41,841 bases of DNA from a virus: IMG/VR virus record IMGVR_UViG_3300048929_000326, positions 1 to 41,841 of that record. One strand, 5' to 3'. Below are positions 31,184 to 39,095 of this stretch, piece after piece. The notes under the pieces are model-generated. The model did no database searches, was not told where the DNA came from, and saw only the letters and a list, made by a program, of their open reading frames with translations. The position numbers and the translations under genes were made by a program. Positions within the stretch are counted from its first letter, which is position 1. Each line of letters opens with the position of its first letter.

Positions 31184-31202
31184 TATATAGGTTTGGGGAA
31201 AT

Positions 31203-31877
31203 ATGAAAGCGTGGGTGTCTCGGCGCAGGGACGACGGCGCGGTGTTGGCTACGCCGCTGCCGGTGGTGGAGGGCGCGTTGCTGCTCGAACTGGTCGTGGT
31301 AGAGATCACGGAAGAGGGAAACCGCCGTCCAATCAAGGTGGCCAGGCTGAAGCCCATCGGCGAGCAGCGCATTCTGGCGCAGATCAAGCTCCCCGCCCTG
31401 GTACAGCTGAAAGACTGGAAGATGGTGCTGAGCGGCATTGAAGAAATCCGCGACGAATATGGGCACATCCGCAGCGTAGCGCAGACGTGGCTTTGTGAGT
31501 TGCGGCCGCCCGAAACGGCGGTCGGGTTCCGCATAAAAGAGATGTACACCTGTGGGGTCCGCGTTCCACGCGGCGCGCTTCACCAAGCAATCAGCAATCG
31601 AGGAACGATTGTGGTGACCGGCGGCCACTCCAACGCGCTCCAGCGGCATACCACATGCGCCGAGCTGCATTATTACCAGATATCGACCTTTCCCGCGAAG
31701 CGGCTGATCGATTGCCATATCGAATTCATGTCGGAAAACAGCTTCGGCCTGGGCGGCCTGTCCGTCCGCGAGGCCTATGAGGATCGTCCGCAGCGCATCG
31801 AGCGCAGCGGTTGGTTGTGCGAGTTCGACGTCACGGAGCGGGAGTTGACGAAGTCGGAGTATCGGATGTTGAGATAG
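31203..31877 (+). CDS. Unknown protein, probably SOS-controlled
   Basis: A 224-residue protein (MKAWVSRRRDDGAVLATPLP…) with no domain I recognise. It looks like a mixed alpha/beta soluble protein; a central stretch (GQRILAQIKLPALVQLKDWKMV-like) and WLCELRPPETAVGF resemble DNA- or nucleotide-handling beta barrels only vaguely. The start lies 19 bp after a LexA box, with GGGGAA upstream, so its transcript leader must be very short. Divergent pairing with the SRAP gene suggests joint induction on DNA damage and perhaps a joint role in DNA protection. Confidence 0.6.
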   Translation: MKAWVSRRRDDGAVLATPLPVVEGALLLELVVVEITEEGNRRPIKVARLKPIGEQRILAQIKLPALVQLKDWKMVLSGIEEIRDEYGHIRSVAQTWLCELRPPETAVGFRIKEMYTCGVRVPRGALHQAISNRGTIVVTGGHSNALQRHTTCAELHYYQISTFPAKRLIDCHIEFMSENSFGLGGLSVREAYEDRPQRIERSGWLCEFDVTERELTKSEYRMLR

Positions 31878-32000
31878 GACGCTACGCGCGGCGTAACTTT
31901 CGGCGTAACTTCTAAGAACCGGCAGCCGCGCTCATAGGGAAACTGTACTGCTGCATCATCGGTACATATTTCATCGAGTGTATTTTTCGTGCTCTAGCAT

Positions 32001-32219
32001 TTATAAAACCGGGATCTTGAAATCGACTTTACACGCGCCGCACCGGCCCCACCATTCCACGCCACGCACCACCCAGCCGGTCATGTTTCCCTCCACCTTA
32101 TCCACGCTCCGATGTGGATTTCGCATAAAAGGGAAGTCATCCTCGGACACATCAAATACTGCCGTTGTATCGCAATGCGGACACTTTACATCAAAGCTAT
32201 AACGATCCCTGGCGGCCAT
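32001..32219 (-). CDS. Zinc-ribbon protein
   Basis: A 72-residue protein with CPHC (residues 13-16) and CGAC (60-63) knuckles, a classic zinc ribbon. AAAGGAG precedes the ATG. Small zinc ribbons of this type are common in prophages, mostly without known function. The 123-bp gap 31878-32000 to its right-hand neighbour holds two GGCGTAACTT repeats and nothing else clear. Confidence 0.65.
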   Translation of the reverse strand: MAARDRYSFDVKCPHCDTTAVFDVSEDDFPFMRNPHRSVDKVEGNMTGWVVRGVEWWGRCGACKVDFKIPVL

Positions 32220-32371
32220 CTTGTCTCCTTTAGTGGATGATCGGACTTGTATAATTTGAGGTTGGCAAACACCATTTTAAGCGGCTTCCAGAGCGCTAAA
32301 AATATCACTGTATATTATACGTCTATCGAGCGAACCCGCATGAATGCTACATCCTAGTCGTTCACGTTTCA

Positions 32372-32418
<47 letters not shown>

Positions 32419-32435
32419 ACAAAATCAAGAACTTA

Positions 32436-32465
32436 GGCCAGCCGCGCAGCTGGCCTTTTTCTTTT
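32436..32465 (+). terminator. Intrinsic terminator after tRNA-Pro fragment
   Basis: GGCCAGC-N6-GCTGGCC followed by TTTTTCTTTT. Its place 17 bp after the CCA end fits the original terminator of the tRNA operon, marking chromosomal sequence right of attR. The following 32466-32642 holds two direct GTGTCCGAA repeats (about 32477-32495), a TATAAT at about 32569-32574, and no gene. Confidence 0.8.
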
Positions 32466-32642
32466 CTAGGTTTTGGTGTCCGAATAGTGTCCGAAATTGC
32501 GCCGTTTTACCTCGGTTTTTATCACATCATTCTGGACAATTGATGGTTCCAAGTCGGAAAGTTTACTTATAATCAAGTAGTATTTTGTTAGCCCGGCTTT
32601 TGCTGCGGCATGCGATCAACCCGACTCAGAGGAGCACCTAAT

Positions 32643-32762
32643 ATGGCAACCAGCAATCCAGCAAATTCCCGACCTACTCCAGGCTCGGAAGGCATGGCAC
32701 AAGACCACGCTCCGCGTCCAGCTACACATAAGCCAGCACCACCTCCGCCTGCAAAAAAATAG
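32643..32762 (+). CDS. Small proline-rich protein
   Basis: A 39-residue frame (MATSNPANSRPTPGSEGMAQ… ending with a PPPP run and AKK) with GAGGAG nine bases upstream. There is a TATAAT hexamer ~70 bp ahead. It is likely disordered. No family is recognised. Confidence 0.45.
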   Translation: MATSNPANSRPTPGSEGMAQDHAPRPATHKPAPPPPAKK

Positions 32763-32829
32763 CCATGAGCGATTTTGAATATCTGTACGGACTGCGTTGC
32801 AATGTGCGTCAGCGTGCGCTTGCTAGCCA

Positions 32830-33011
32830 TGGCCACTGACGCGATGATCAGCAGCCTGAGTCGGTTGCACGTGTGGGCTATTTATCGTTCTTGTAGCTTG
32901 GCGAACGTCTGGAACTTCCCGAATGCCTCTCTGGCCGATGTGTCTATCGAGGCCCGGATTGAACTAGCGGCAAAGCTCCGCCGTAACATCTGCACGGCGG
33001 TACTGTTCTAG
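32830..33011 (+). pseudogene. Truncated Q-position gene, copy 2
   Basis: The ~60 residues (MATDAMISSLSRLHVWAIYR… to ICTAVLF) match the C-terminal half of the gene at 7286-7681; the N-terminal ~73 residues are missing. A short frame (32765-32839) sits where the N-terminus should be but is unrelated. It might be a functional short form, since the frame is intact and no stops interrupt it. It is followed by a PLD-like gene and then leader copy 2. Confidence 0.6.
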
Positions 33012-33059
33012 GGAAAGATGCTAGAATAGTTGCCCATCTGTAAAAACATTGAGGTGAAG

Positions 33060-33761
33060 ATGAGGCCGTCAAATGAGCAGTTTGCTGCCGCTTTCGACTC
33101 GTTGGCAAGGAGTATGCCTGACAAACGTGCGTTGTCACATGATAAGCTTGAAAATCACGAGTGGTTGGGTGAGGCAGCTGGTCTGATTCAATTGGCAGAT
33201 CCACTTAGAGCTGTCTCGTTTAAAGCTGACGTTGAAAGACTGCACAACTCGGGATATATGCCGCTCGAGATCGCGCAGAGGATTGCTGTCACCGTTATGC
33301 AATTTCGCACAGAATTTCGCTTAAAAACCATGGGGCCGCTGACTGTTGCGTTTGAATCCGGGCAGCAGTTCAGTTATTTTGACGAGATTCGACAGATTCT
33401 TGAAGCTGCAACATCGGACGTCTTGGTCGTTGATCCATATCTAGGTGCTGACTTCATCTCGAGATATTTACCTCATGTTAAGCCAGGAGTGCCGGTTCGA
33501 CTGCTTGTGCAAAATCAAGTCAGTCAGGTGCGTTCGGCCGCAGAGATGTTTTCAGTGCAGCATGGAACCGCCATTGAAACCAGACGATCAGATGGCCTTC
33601 ACGACCGGTATATCTTTATCAATGGCACCGAATGCTACCATAGCGGCGCAACCTTCAAAGACGGTGCTGTCAAGTCACCAACTACGCTTACGCAAATCAC
33701 CGATGCATTCGAAGCCGTTCGCTTGACGTACGAAAATGCTTGGTCCAGCAGCAAGCAATGA
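33060..33761 (+). CDS. PLD-like domain protein (cargo gene)
   Basis: A 233-residue protein; the start at 33060 has GAGGTGAAG directly upstream. The N-terminal ~100 residues are helical. The C-terminal half resembles a single phospholipase-D/nuclease-like domain: strand-turn VLVVDPYLGADF (about 121-132), LLVQNQVSQ, and a degenerate HxK-like motif HDRYIFIN (H191, R193, N198) followed by GATFKDGAVKSPTT. One motif per chain implies a dimer if active. Base composition is AT-richer than the core phage genes. It lies between a truncated Q-like gene and a late-promoter leader, a typical accessory or defence slot. Confidence 0.65.
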   Translation: MRPSNEQFAAAFDSLARSMPDKRALSHDKLENHEWLGEAAGLIQLADPLRAVSFKADVERLHNSGYMPLEIAQRIAVTVMQFRTEFRLKTMGPLTVAFESGQQFSYFDEIRQILEAATSDVLVVDPYLGADFISRYLPHVKPGVPVRLLVQNQVSQVRSAAEMFSVQHGTAIETRRSDGLHDRYIFINGTECYHSGATFKDGAVKSPTTLTQITDAFEAVRLTYENAWSSSKQ

Positions 33762-33792
33762 TTTTTAGATGTTTTAAGGCTGCATTTAGCTC

Positions 33793-33870
33793 TATTATCA
33801 TCGACGCATAGGCGGTCTTTACACGCCCGAAGAAAAGAAAGCCCACCGCCGCAAGGTTGTGGGCTTTTTT
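33793..33870 (+). terminator. Late promoter plus two-hairpin leader, copy 2
   Basis: TATTAT (33793-33798), hairpin GGCG-N9-CGCC (33811-33827) and terminator GCCCAC…GTGGGC (33841-33864) with six T residues. The layout and much of the terminator sequence are the same as at 7692-7765. Confidence 0.7.
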
Positions 33871-33872
33871 GT

Positions 33873-34084
33873 TTAGCTTTCTTTTGTCTTTGACTGGCCT
33901 GCGCGGTAGATCGCTTCCGTCAGATGAGTAAGCATCGTAGTCAAGTAAAGTGAATCTTGCTTTGCGGATTCATCGGAGGAGAGCCCTGAGCCCTTCGCGC
34001 CCAGAAGCTTAAGCGATTCGTTAGACAATGCTGATTTAACGATTTCTGCGGCTATTTCCGCCGCCCGGTACGGGCAAGTGACAT
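33873..34084 (-). pseudogene. Frameshifted small gene
   Basis: On the minus strand a good ribosome-binding site (AAGGAG) precedes ATG at 34084, but that frame stops after ten codons. The following frame, shifted by one base, is open for ~62 codons with protein-like composition (YRAAEIAAEIVKSALSNESL… ending YRAGQSKTKES). A one-base indel near 34065-34075 would restore one gene of ~70 residues. It is probably a decayed helical phage protein. Confidence 0.45.
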
Positions 34085-34127
34085 GTTTTTCTCCTTAGTT
34101 TTGGAGTTGCAATGTTAGCACTAACTT

Positions 34128-34204
34128 GCGGGCGTAGCTCAATGGGCAGAGCTGAAGCCTTCCAAGCTTATGACGAGAGTTCGATTCCCCCTTCGCTGGC
34201 TCTA
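34128..34204 (+). pseudogene. Decayed tRNA-Gly(TCC)
   Basis: The 5' half is nearly canonical (acceptor GCGGGCG, D-arm GCTC…GAGC, anticodon loop CTTCCAA with TCC). The T-stem is broken by extra C residues, and the acceptor 3' strand (CGCTGGC) no longer pairs fully. The CCA end is altered to CTA. It is closely related to the intact copy at 36080. Confidence 0.65.
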
Positions 34205-34211
34205 GCAGACG

Positions 34212-34394
34212 GGGACCGATGCGATGATCAGCAGCTTGAGCCGTCTGCACGTGTGGGCGATCTACCCGTCGTGCAGCTTGGCGACGGTGTGGAACTTTCC
34301 AAACAAATCTTTAGCTGAGGTTGCCGTTGAAGCCGGAGCCGAGCTTGTTGTGAAATTGAGAAGAAACTCATGCACCAGCTTGATTTTTTCATAG
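34212..34394 (+). pseudogene. Truncated Q-position gene, copy 3
   Basis: The frame GTDAMISSLSRLHVWAIYPS… to SCTSLIFS matches the same C-terminal half as copy 2, and its homology begins at nearly the same residue (TDAMI). A start could be ATG at 34224. It is followed by a membrane-protein gene and then leader copy 3. Confidence 0.6.
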
Positions 34395-34462
34395 TGAGTT
34401 GGGTAAATGGGCGATACTTGTTAAACGGATAAAGTCTGTTTTTTCATATGCGGAGGAGTGGT

Positions 34463-35482
34463 ATGGTCGTCAGCCGTTTTTCAACGCTACGCGAAAAGGT
34501 CTTACGTAGGCGATTGGTTCGCCATTCTTATTTTATTGGTCATTCTTACTTAATTGCTTTTGCTGTATCTGGTCTGACGTTTATCTCTATGGTATCGGAG
34601 TTGAGAAATACTTCGAGAATTGAGCCGGCAGGTTATGTATTTTTTGCTTCGCTATTAGCTCTACCATTTGGAATTGCTTATTTGGTACGGGCATTTTCTC
34701 GAGTGACTAGCATTTCCGAAATCAATATGGGAGGTACGCCGAAATACAGGTGCAAGCTAGCGATTATTTATTTACGAAGCAGAGCTCGACATCTACGTGT
34801 TTTTGCGTTACTGATGCTAGTCTTAATGTTGGTGGCGCTTGGAGGGGGGATATCAATTTTCCTCTCTGCGGATAAAAACGCCCAGAATGAAAACTCGCAG
34901 CAATTTATCGATTTAACCGAGATGAGGGGGCGAAACAAGGCGTTTATTAAATTTGCAGAATTAATTGAGCTGTCAAAAGGCAAGGACGTTCTCGATAAAG
35001 GTAGCTTTGAAGATTTAATGAATGCCTTAAATTCGTCGTCTTCACCTCAAGATCCTTTTAATAGGATTGCAAGAATGAATCCATGTATAAATCAAAAAAT
35101 AGCCTGTTGGGCTGTGATGAAGGAAAAATATGCGCAAGAGTTGAGTGATAGCGATAGTGTTGTGAAATTTATAGCTAACAAGCCAGAGGAAAGCGTTTAT
35201 AAATTTTGGATTTCTACGTTAGGTGTAAAAATTGGATCAATTGCTGTAGTTCTGTTTTTAGTGCAGTTGTTGAGTAGCCTTTATCGTTATAATATTAGAA
35301 TGGCAGCCTATTACGATGCGCGTGCTGATGCGATATTGCTTTCGGGTGCACTTGCACTAGATTCGTTGAAGAAGTTGTCGGAGATACTTTCTCCGGAAAT
35401 GCTCGATTTTTCAAAGACTCCTGAAACTCCGTGGGAAAAAATTATCGAAACGGCTGGAAAGCTTACCGGTAAGAAGGACTAG
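34463..35482 (+). CDS. Four-helix membrane protein (cargo gene), unknown
   Basis: A 339-residue protein; ATG 34463 is preferred over 34448 because GGAGGAG precedes it. Predicted membrane helices are at about 22-42, 54-74, 110-133 and 252-270. A ~115-residue domain between helices 3 and 4 contains two close cysteines (PCINQKIAC), and a ~65-residue soluble tail follows. Strongly AT-rich relative to the phage backbone, so it was acquired separately. Membrane proteins in this kind of slot are often exclusion or abortive-infection factors, but nothing in the sequence proves that. Confidence 0.6.
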   Translation: MVVSRFSTLREKVLRRRLVRHSYFIGHSYLIAFAVSGLTFISMVSELRNTSRIEPAGYVFFASLLALPFGIAYLVRAFSRVTSISEINMGGTPKYRCKLAIIYLRSRARHLRVFALLMLVLMLVALGGGISIFLSADKNAQNENSQQFIDLTEMRGRNKAFIKFAELIELSKGKDVLDKGSFEDLMNALNSSSSPQDPFNRIARMNPCINQKIACWAVMKEKYAQELSDSDSVVKFIANKPEESVYKFWISTLGVKIGSIAVVLFLVQLLSSLYRYNIRMAAYYDARADAILLSGALALDSLKKLSEILSPEMLDFSKTPETPWEKIIETAGKLTGKKD

Positions 35483-35533
35483 TGGCAGGCAGAACAAGAT
35501 AGGTCGCAATGATTGAGATTGCCTGCCGGGCAG

Positions 35534-35562
35534 TTGTAAACCTGATTGAGATCTGTTATTGT
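35534..35562 (+). promoter_or_regulatory. Late promoter, copy 3
   Basis: TTGTAA (35534-35539), a 17-bp spacer and TATTGT (35557-35562), with a TG extended -10 at 35554-35555. Equivalent to the promoter at 7689-7697. Confidence 0.6.
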
Positions 35563-35570
35563 ACGCGCAT

Positions 35571-35626
35571 AGGCGAACTTCGTTCGCCTAAAGAAAAGCC
35601 CACCACCGCAAGGTCGTGGGCTTTTT
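35571..35626 (+). terminator. Two-hairpin leader terminator, copy 3
   Basis: AGGCGAA-N5-TTCGCCT (35571-35589), then GCCCAC…GTGGGC (35598-35621) with five T residues. Hairpin 1 differs in sequence from copy 1, but its pairing is preserved. Confidence 0.75.
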
Positions 35627-35654
35627 GTTTTGCAGCCGCGATTGCGATGTTTCC

Positions 35655-35804
35655 ATGGAAGTCGGTCTGACCGTCGCCGAAGTGCATTCTCGTATCCGTT
35701 GGGTTCGCATCTGTATGGCGCTGCTCCTATTCCAGGATGACATGCGCGTCGCGACCGAGATCGCCGGCACCAAACAGCGCCGACCAGCGCGCTGGGAGTG
35801 CTGA
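35655..35804 (+). CDS. Small hypothetical protein, second copy
   Basis: A 49-residue homologue of the gene at 7794-7937 (MEVGLTVAEVHSRIRW…), differing at a few residues and with a slightly longer end (RWEC). It stands in the same place relative to the leader terminator. Confidence 0.6.
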   Translation: MEVGLTVAEVHSRIRWVRICMALLLFQDDMRVATEIAGTKQRRPARWEC

Positions 35805-35819
35805 CAACCAGGAGAAGAT

Positions 35820-36074
35820 ATGACTCATACCACCAACACCATGCGCGCCAAGTTGCAGGTCAGCGAAGTTCAATCAACCGCTACCAGCGAGCGCCTGACC
35901 TTCCGCGCGGTTGGCAAGGCCGGCGGCTATCCTGCTGATGGCAGCGACGAAGACAACAGCTTCGCCCGCTGGACACCATCCGCCGAACTGACGATGACCG
36001 TGAATAACCCAGCTCTGCTGGGTAAGTACAAGTCGGGTGACAAGTTCTACGTGGACTTTACGCCGGCTCCGTAA
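35820..36074 (+). CDS. Small phage protein, unknown function
   Basis: An 84-residue protein (MTHTTNTMRAKLQVSEVQS…) with CAGGAGA upstream. The pattern RLTFRAVGKAGGYPADGSDED…FARWTPSAELTMTV…GDKFYVDFTPA (here in pieces) is a small beta-barrel-like phage protein I have seen as a conserved hypothetical in siphoviruses. It is absent from the corresponding place in the left prophage, where 7937 and 7940 abut, so it and the tRNA form an insertion there or a deletion in the other copy. Confidence 0.65.
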   Translation: MTHTTNTMRAKLQVSEVQSTATSERLTFRAVGKAGGYPADGSDEDNSFARWTPSAELTMTVNNPALLGKYKSGDKFYVDFTPAP

Positions 36075-36079
36075 TACCT

Positions 36080-36153
36080 GCGGGCGTAGCTCAATGGTAG
36101 AGCTACTGCCTTCCACGCAAGAGACAAGGGTTCGATTCCCTTCGCCCGCTCCA
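36080..36153 (+). tRNA. tRNA-Gly(TCC)
   Basis: The 74-nt cloverleaf has an encoded CCA: acceptor GCGGGCG/CGCCCGC is perfect, D-arm GCTC/GAGC, T-arm AAGGG-TTCGATT-CCCTT. The anticodon loop CTTCCAC gives TCC. The anticodon stem (ACTGC/GCAAG) pairs only at its three loop-proximal positions, so activity may be reduced. It lies between two phage-type small genes and is therefore phage-borne. Confidence 0.8.
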
Positions 36154-36168
36154 ACAAAAGAGGTAAGT

Positions 36169-36363
36169 ATGCAAGCGATCCATCACCGTGACCTGATCAT
36201 CCGGGCGGTGCGGGAGCGCGATACTCGCACTTTGGATAGGCTCATCGCGCAGCTTGTTGATGCTGAGCGCGCACGAGAGATCCTTCGCGCCAAGGGCTAC
36301 GGCGCCACCGGCATGACTGCCAGTGCTGTTGCGGCTTCCGTGCCGGAAGTCTCTATTGTCTAA
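36169..36363 (+). CDS. Small helical protein, second copy
   Basis: A 64-residue homologue of the gene at 7940-8131 (MQAIHHRDLIIRAVRERDT…), nearly identical for the first 45 residues and divergent at the C-terminus (VAASVPEVSIV). AGAGGT precedes the ATG. Confidence 0.65.
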   Translation: MQAIHHRDLIIRAVRERDTRTLDRLIAQLVDAERAREILRAKGYGATGMTASAVAASVPEVSIV

Positions 36364-36410
36364 ACCGAATGGAGTAGACTTGATCAATCATAGCGGGAGG
36401 GGAGATCAAG

Positions 36411-37292
36411 TTGGAGAAATACATTTCGATAGTGTGTAACGGACGATTTAGGCGCTTAGCTAAAATTATTGAAAGACCGGACGGGGATCTTATCATTGCG
36501 ATTTTTGCGGGATTGAATCGAGAAGATTCGGCTACGGATCGGATAAAGGATATCCACTTTTCGGTGCACCAGTCGAAAAAAATACCGCAGGGGAATTTGA
36601 TTAAAATGACGGTCTCTTCTGTCGAAGAGAGCCCGTTGAAGAACTATGCCTTTACCAGCGGCATCAAGGGGCGAGAAGGATTTTGGCACGTTTTGTCGTA
36701 TCGCTATACGGGCATGGAAGCAGATTATTTTGATATGCCTGAAGCGGAAGATAACTTTGTGATTCCGATCGGTTTTGAGCGTGAAACGGGAGTTCTCACG
36801 TTGGGCGTTTTCGTCGCCGGCGCGGAAGAGGAATTTCTTACCGATAGCGAGTTTTACACGCACTCCATTATTACGAAGCACTTTAATGTGACGCTGTTGG
36901 TTGCGATTAGTAATTTAGGTGCACTTCCGTTTGGTAATTTCTACGTGCCCAAAACGTTCAATCCTCTCGCGCCCACGGATGGCATCACCACCGAGCAGGC
37001 GTTTAAGCTGATGCGTGGTGTTTCCGCCGATGTCTGCGTTAAGCGATTTCGGATTTCGGTGATCAAAATGTTGTTGAACTCGTTGGAGAAATTATTGCAA
37101 CAATGTAATTTGCACGACGTTGCGATTTCAGATGAAGGCCTTGCGAACCTCAAATATAAATACCGAAAACTCGAATATCAAATGTATGACCTCATCCGGG
37201 CGTCACCAGAGGATTACCCGCTTGAACCTAATTTGCCTCCAGACTACTCGGTGAGGCCAAATTCTCCGATTCTATTGCGCTTTAAAAATTGA
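36411..37292 (+). CDS. Unknown protein (TTG start), accessory
   Basis: A 293-residue protein; TTG at 36411 follows GGAGGGGA at the correct distance. No known domain is recognised. The N-terminal ~130 residues look like beta strands (ISIVCNGRFRRLAKIIERP, DLIIAIFAG), and a helical region at about 195-250 precedes a proline-rich end (EPNLPPDYSVRPNSPILL). It occupies the place that HNH has in the left prophage, and it is AT-richer than the core genes. A cargo or defence role is possible but unproven. Confidence 0.55.
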   Translation: MEKYISIVCNGRFRRLAKIIERPDGDLIIAIFAGLNREDSATDRIKDIHFSVHQSKKIPQGNLIKMTVSSVEESPLKNYAFTSGIKGREGFWHVLSYRYTGMEADYFDMPEAEDNFVIPIGFERETGVLTLGVFVAGAEEEFLTDSEFYTHSIITKHFNVTLLVAISNLGALPFGNFYVPKTFNPLAPTDGITTEQAFKLMRGVSADVCVKRFRISVIKMLLNSLEKLLQQCNLHDVAISDEGLANLKYKYRKLEYQMYDLIRASPEDYPLEPNLPPDYSVRPNSPILLRFKN

Positions 37293-37332
37293 CGGCCAGT
37301 CCGAAATTTTTCTAAGTACATGATTGCTACTG

Positions 37333-37364
37333 CCGCGACGCATGCTGAATGCTGGCGGTTTTTT
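37333..37364 (+). terminator. Intrinsic terminator-like hairpin
   Basis: CCGC/GCGG and GCAT/ATGC stems separated by a small internal loop, followed by six T residues, immediately before the truncated adhesin gene. Confidence 0.6.
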
Positions 37365-37377
37365 ATTTGAGGTACAC

Positions 37378-38970
37378 ATGACTGTCCGCCTGTTGAAGCC
37401 CTACGCCCAACGCCCGGCCAACGCCATTGCCACGTTTGACGCGAGTGTCGAGGCAGGTCTGATTTCGGCAAACCAAGCCTCGGCGGATCTGACTGGCGGC
37501 GTGAAGTACTTTGTCCCGCGCCCTGGGCTGGCGTTGCAATCGAAGCAGATCGCAGTCGGCGCGGTGGCGTTGAAAATGGAAGAGCAGACCACGGTGGTAT
37601 TGCCGGAGGGGCAGGTCTTGTTGGTGACTGGCGCCGCCTCGACTGTTGGCACCGTTGCGCGCAGCGGAAGCTCGGACACTTGGGTTGTTGGCGTCGGTGC
37701 ACTTGCGCCGATCGGCCCGTATGCAGGAACGCATAAGTTCAGCCTCACTTGCGATAGCGGGAGTATTGTCGCAAGGGTGCAGGACGCAGTGCTGAACTTG
37801 TCGGGCGGCAGTGCGGTGGCCTTCAACGCCACAATCCCGCTGTCTGGAAACAACACGATGTCGAAGCAGGCTGTAAGTGGGCCAATCGCATTTGCCCCGG
37901 CGGCAGACCCTGTGCCTGGCGCGTCGTGCATCGCGATTTTGATAGCAGATGGCGTAAATGCGCCGACCTTTACGGGCGGCTTCGCCGCGGGCGATGCGGA
38001 ATGGGCAAGCTCACTCGGTTACGCGAACATCGCCGGCTATACGAACGTGATCCAGTTCTGGTACGACGGCGTTGGCTATCGCTACTCGATCTCTCAGCCT
38101 GCCAGACAAGTGGTCAGCGACACCACGGCACCGACTGCCACGGCGGCCGCCGTCGCGAACGCAACGCCAACCATTGTGGCGCTGACGATGTCCGAGGCGC
38201 TGGACGCAGCCAATGTTCCAGCGGCGTCGGCCTTCACGGTCAGCGGTCACGCAGTGTCGGCGGTAGCCATTTCTGGTGCTGTCGTCAACCTGACGGTGAG
38301 CACGCCGTTCGTCAATGGTGAAGCGGCCCGCACGCTGGCATATACGCAACCTGGGGCGAATGGTCTGCGCGATGCCGCTGGAAATCTTGCCGTCAGCTTT
38401 ACCGGTCGCGCGATCACAAACAACGTTGCGGCTGCCGACACCACCGCACCGGTGATCCAGTCGGCCAGCATCAACGGCGCGACGCTGACGATGACCTATA
38501 ACGAAACGCTGACGAGCAACAACCCGACGCCGGCAGCATTTGGGCTGGTGCTCGATGGAGGCGCGGCAGTTGCGCCAACAAGTGCAGTCGCGTCCGGTAC
38601 GAACGTCGTCTTGACCTTTGCCGCCGCTGCGACGGCTGGTCAAGTTGCCACCCTCGGCTACACCCCTGGGGCTGTCGCGATCAAAGATGCTGCTGGCAAC
38701 AACGCAGCATCGCTGGTCGGGCAGGCCGTGACCAATGGCACGCCGTCGGCGGGGGCAACTGCTGGGCGGCTTACTTCCTTGCTGCGCATGACGGAGGCGG
38801 GTTCGGTAGCGCCATACACTTACACCGGCACGGGTGGTGAATTTTCAGATTCAAACGGGGTCGATGGTGAAGGTCGCTTGACTGTAGCCTTCCAAAATGG
38901 CGTTGATGGGTCGGTAACGATGCAAGCGCTGACCACGCCGGTGGCTATCACTGACAAAATTCGTATGTAG
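37378..38970 (+). pseudogene. Adhesin-like gene, truncated second copy
   Basis: A 530-residue frame homologous to the head-region adhesin at 14452-16035. The first residues (MTVRLLKPYAQRPANAIATF) and the two DTTAP-type repeats match. From about 38310 to 38945 the DNA is highly similar to 15060-15700. The N-terminal region has an extra ~85-residue insert. The C-terminal ~110 residues are missing: after TTPVAIT the frame runs into unrelated DNA and ends IRM. The partner SGNH gene is also missing. This is the right-hand breakpoint of the prophage remnant. Confidence 0.75.
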
Positions 38971-38996
38971 CGTGGCGTACAGCCATGTCAACCCTG

Positions 38997-39033
38997 TCGT
39001 TGTAGCGCATTTGAGCTACAACGATTTTGTTTT
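38997..39033. terminator. Intrinsic terminator
   Basis: TCGTTGTAGC-N8-GCTACAACGA, a 10-bp stem, followed by TTTTGTTTT on the plus strand. Confidence 0.75.
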
Positions 39034-39095
39034 CAATTGAATAATTTTGTGTAATATTGGCAAGTTTCATTCTATATAATTCAATCGAGGGGATC

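Noticed and set aside
32281-32345. CTGTATATTATACG as a second LexA box
   Set aside because: The required CAG at the right-hand end is absent (GTC instead), so only half the site matches.
32765-32839. 25-codon frame MSDFEYLYG… as a gene
   Set aside because: It is very short, has no convincing ribosome-binding site and overlaps the start of the Q-like remnant; evidence is insufficient.
37378-38970. Truncated adhesin as an intact alternative fibre
   Set aside because: It lacks the C-terminal domain and the SGNH partner of its homologue and ends in unrelated sequence.
39057-39080. Sigma-54 promoter for the PEP-CTERM gene (TTGGCA upstream)
   Set aside because: The GG-N10-GC spacing is not met; the TATAAT at 39075 lacks a properly spaced -35 as well, so no promoter type is claimed firmly.
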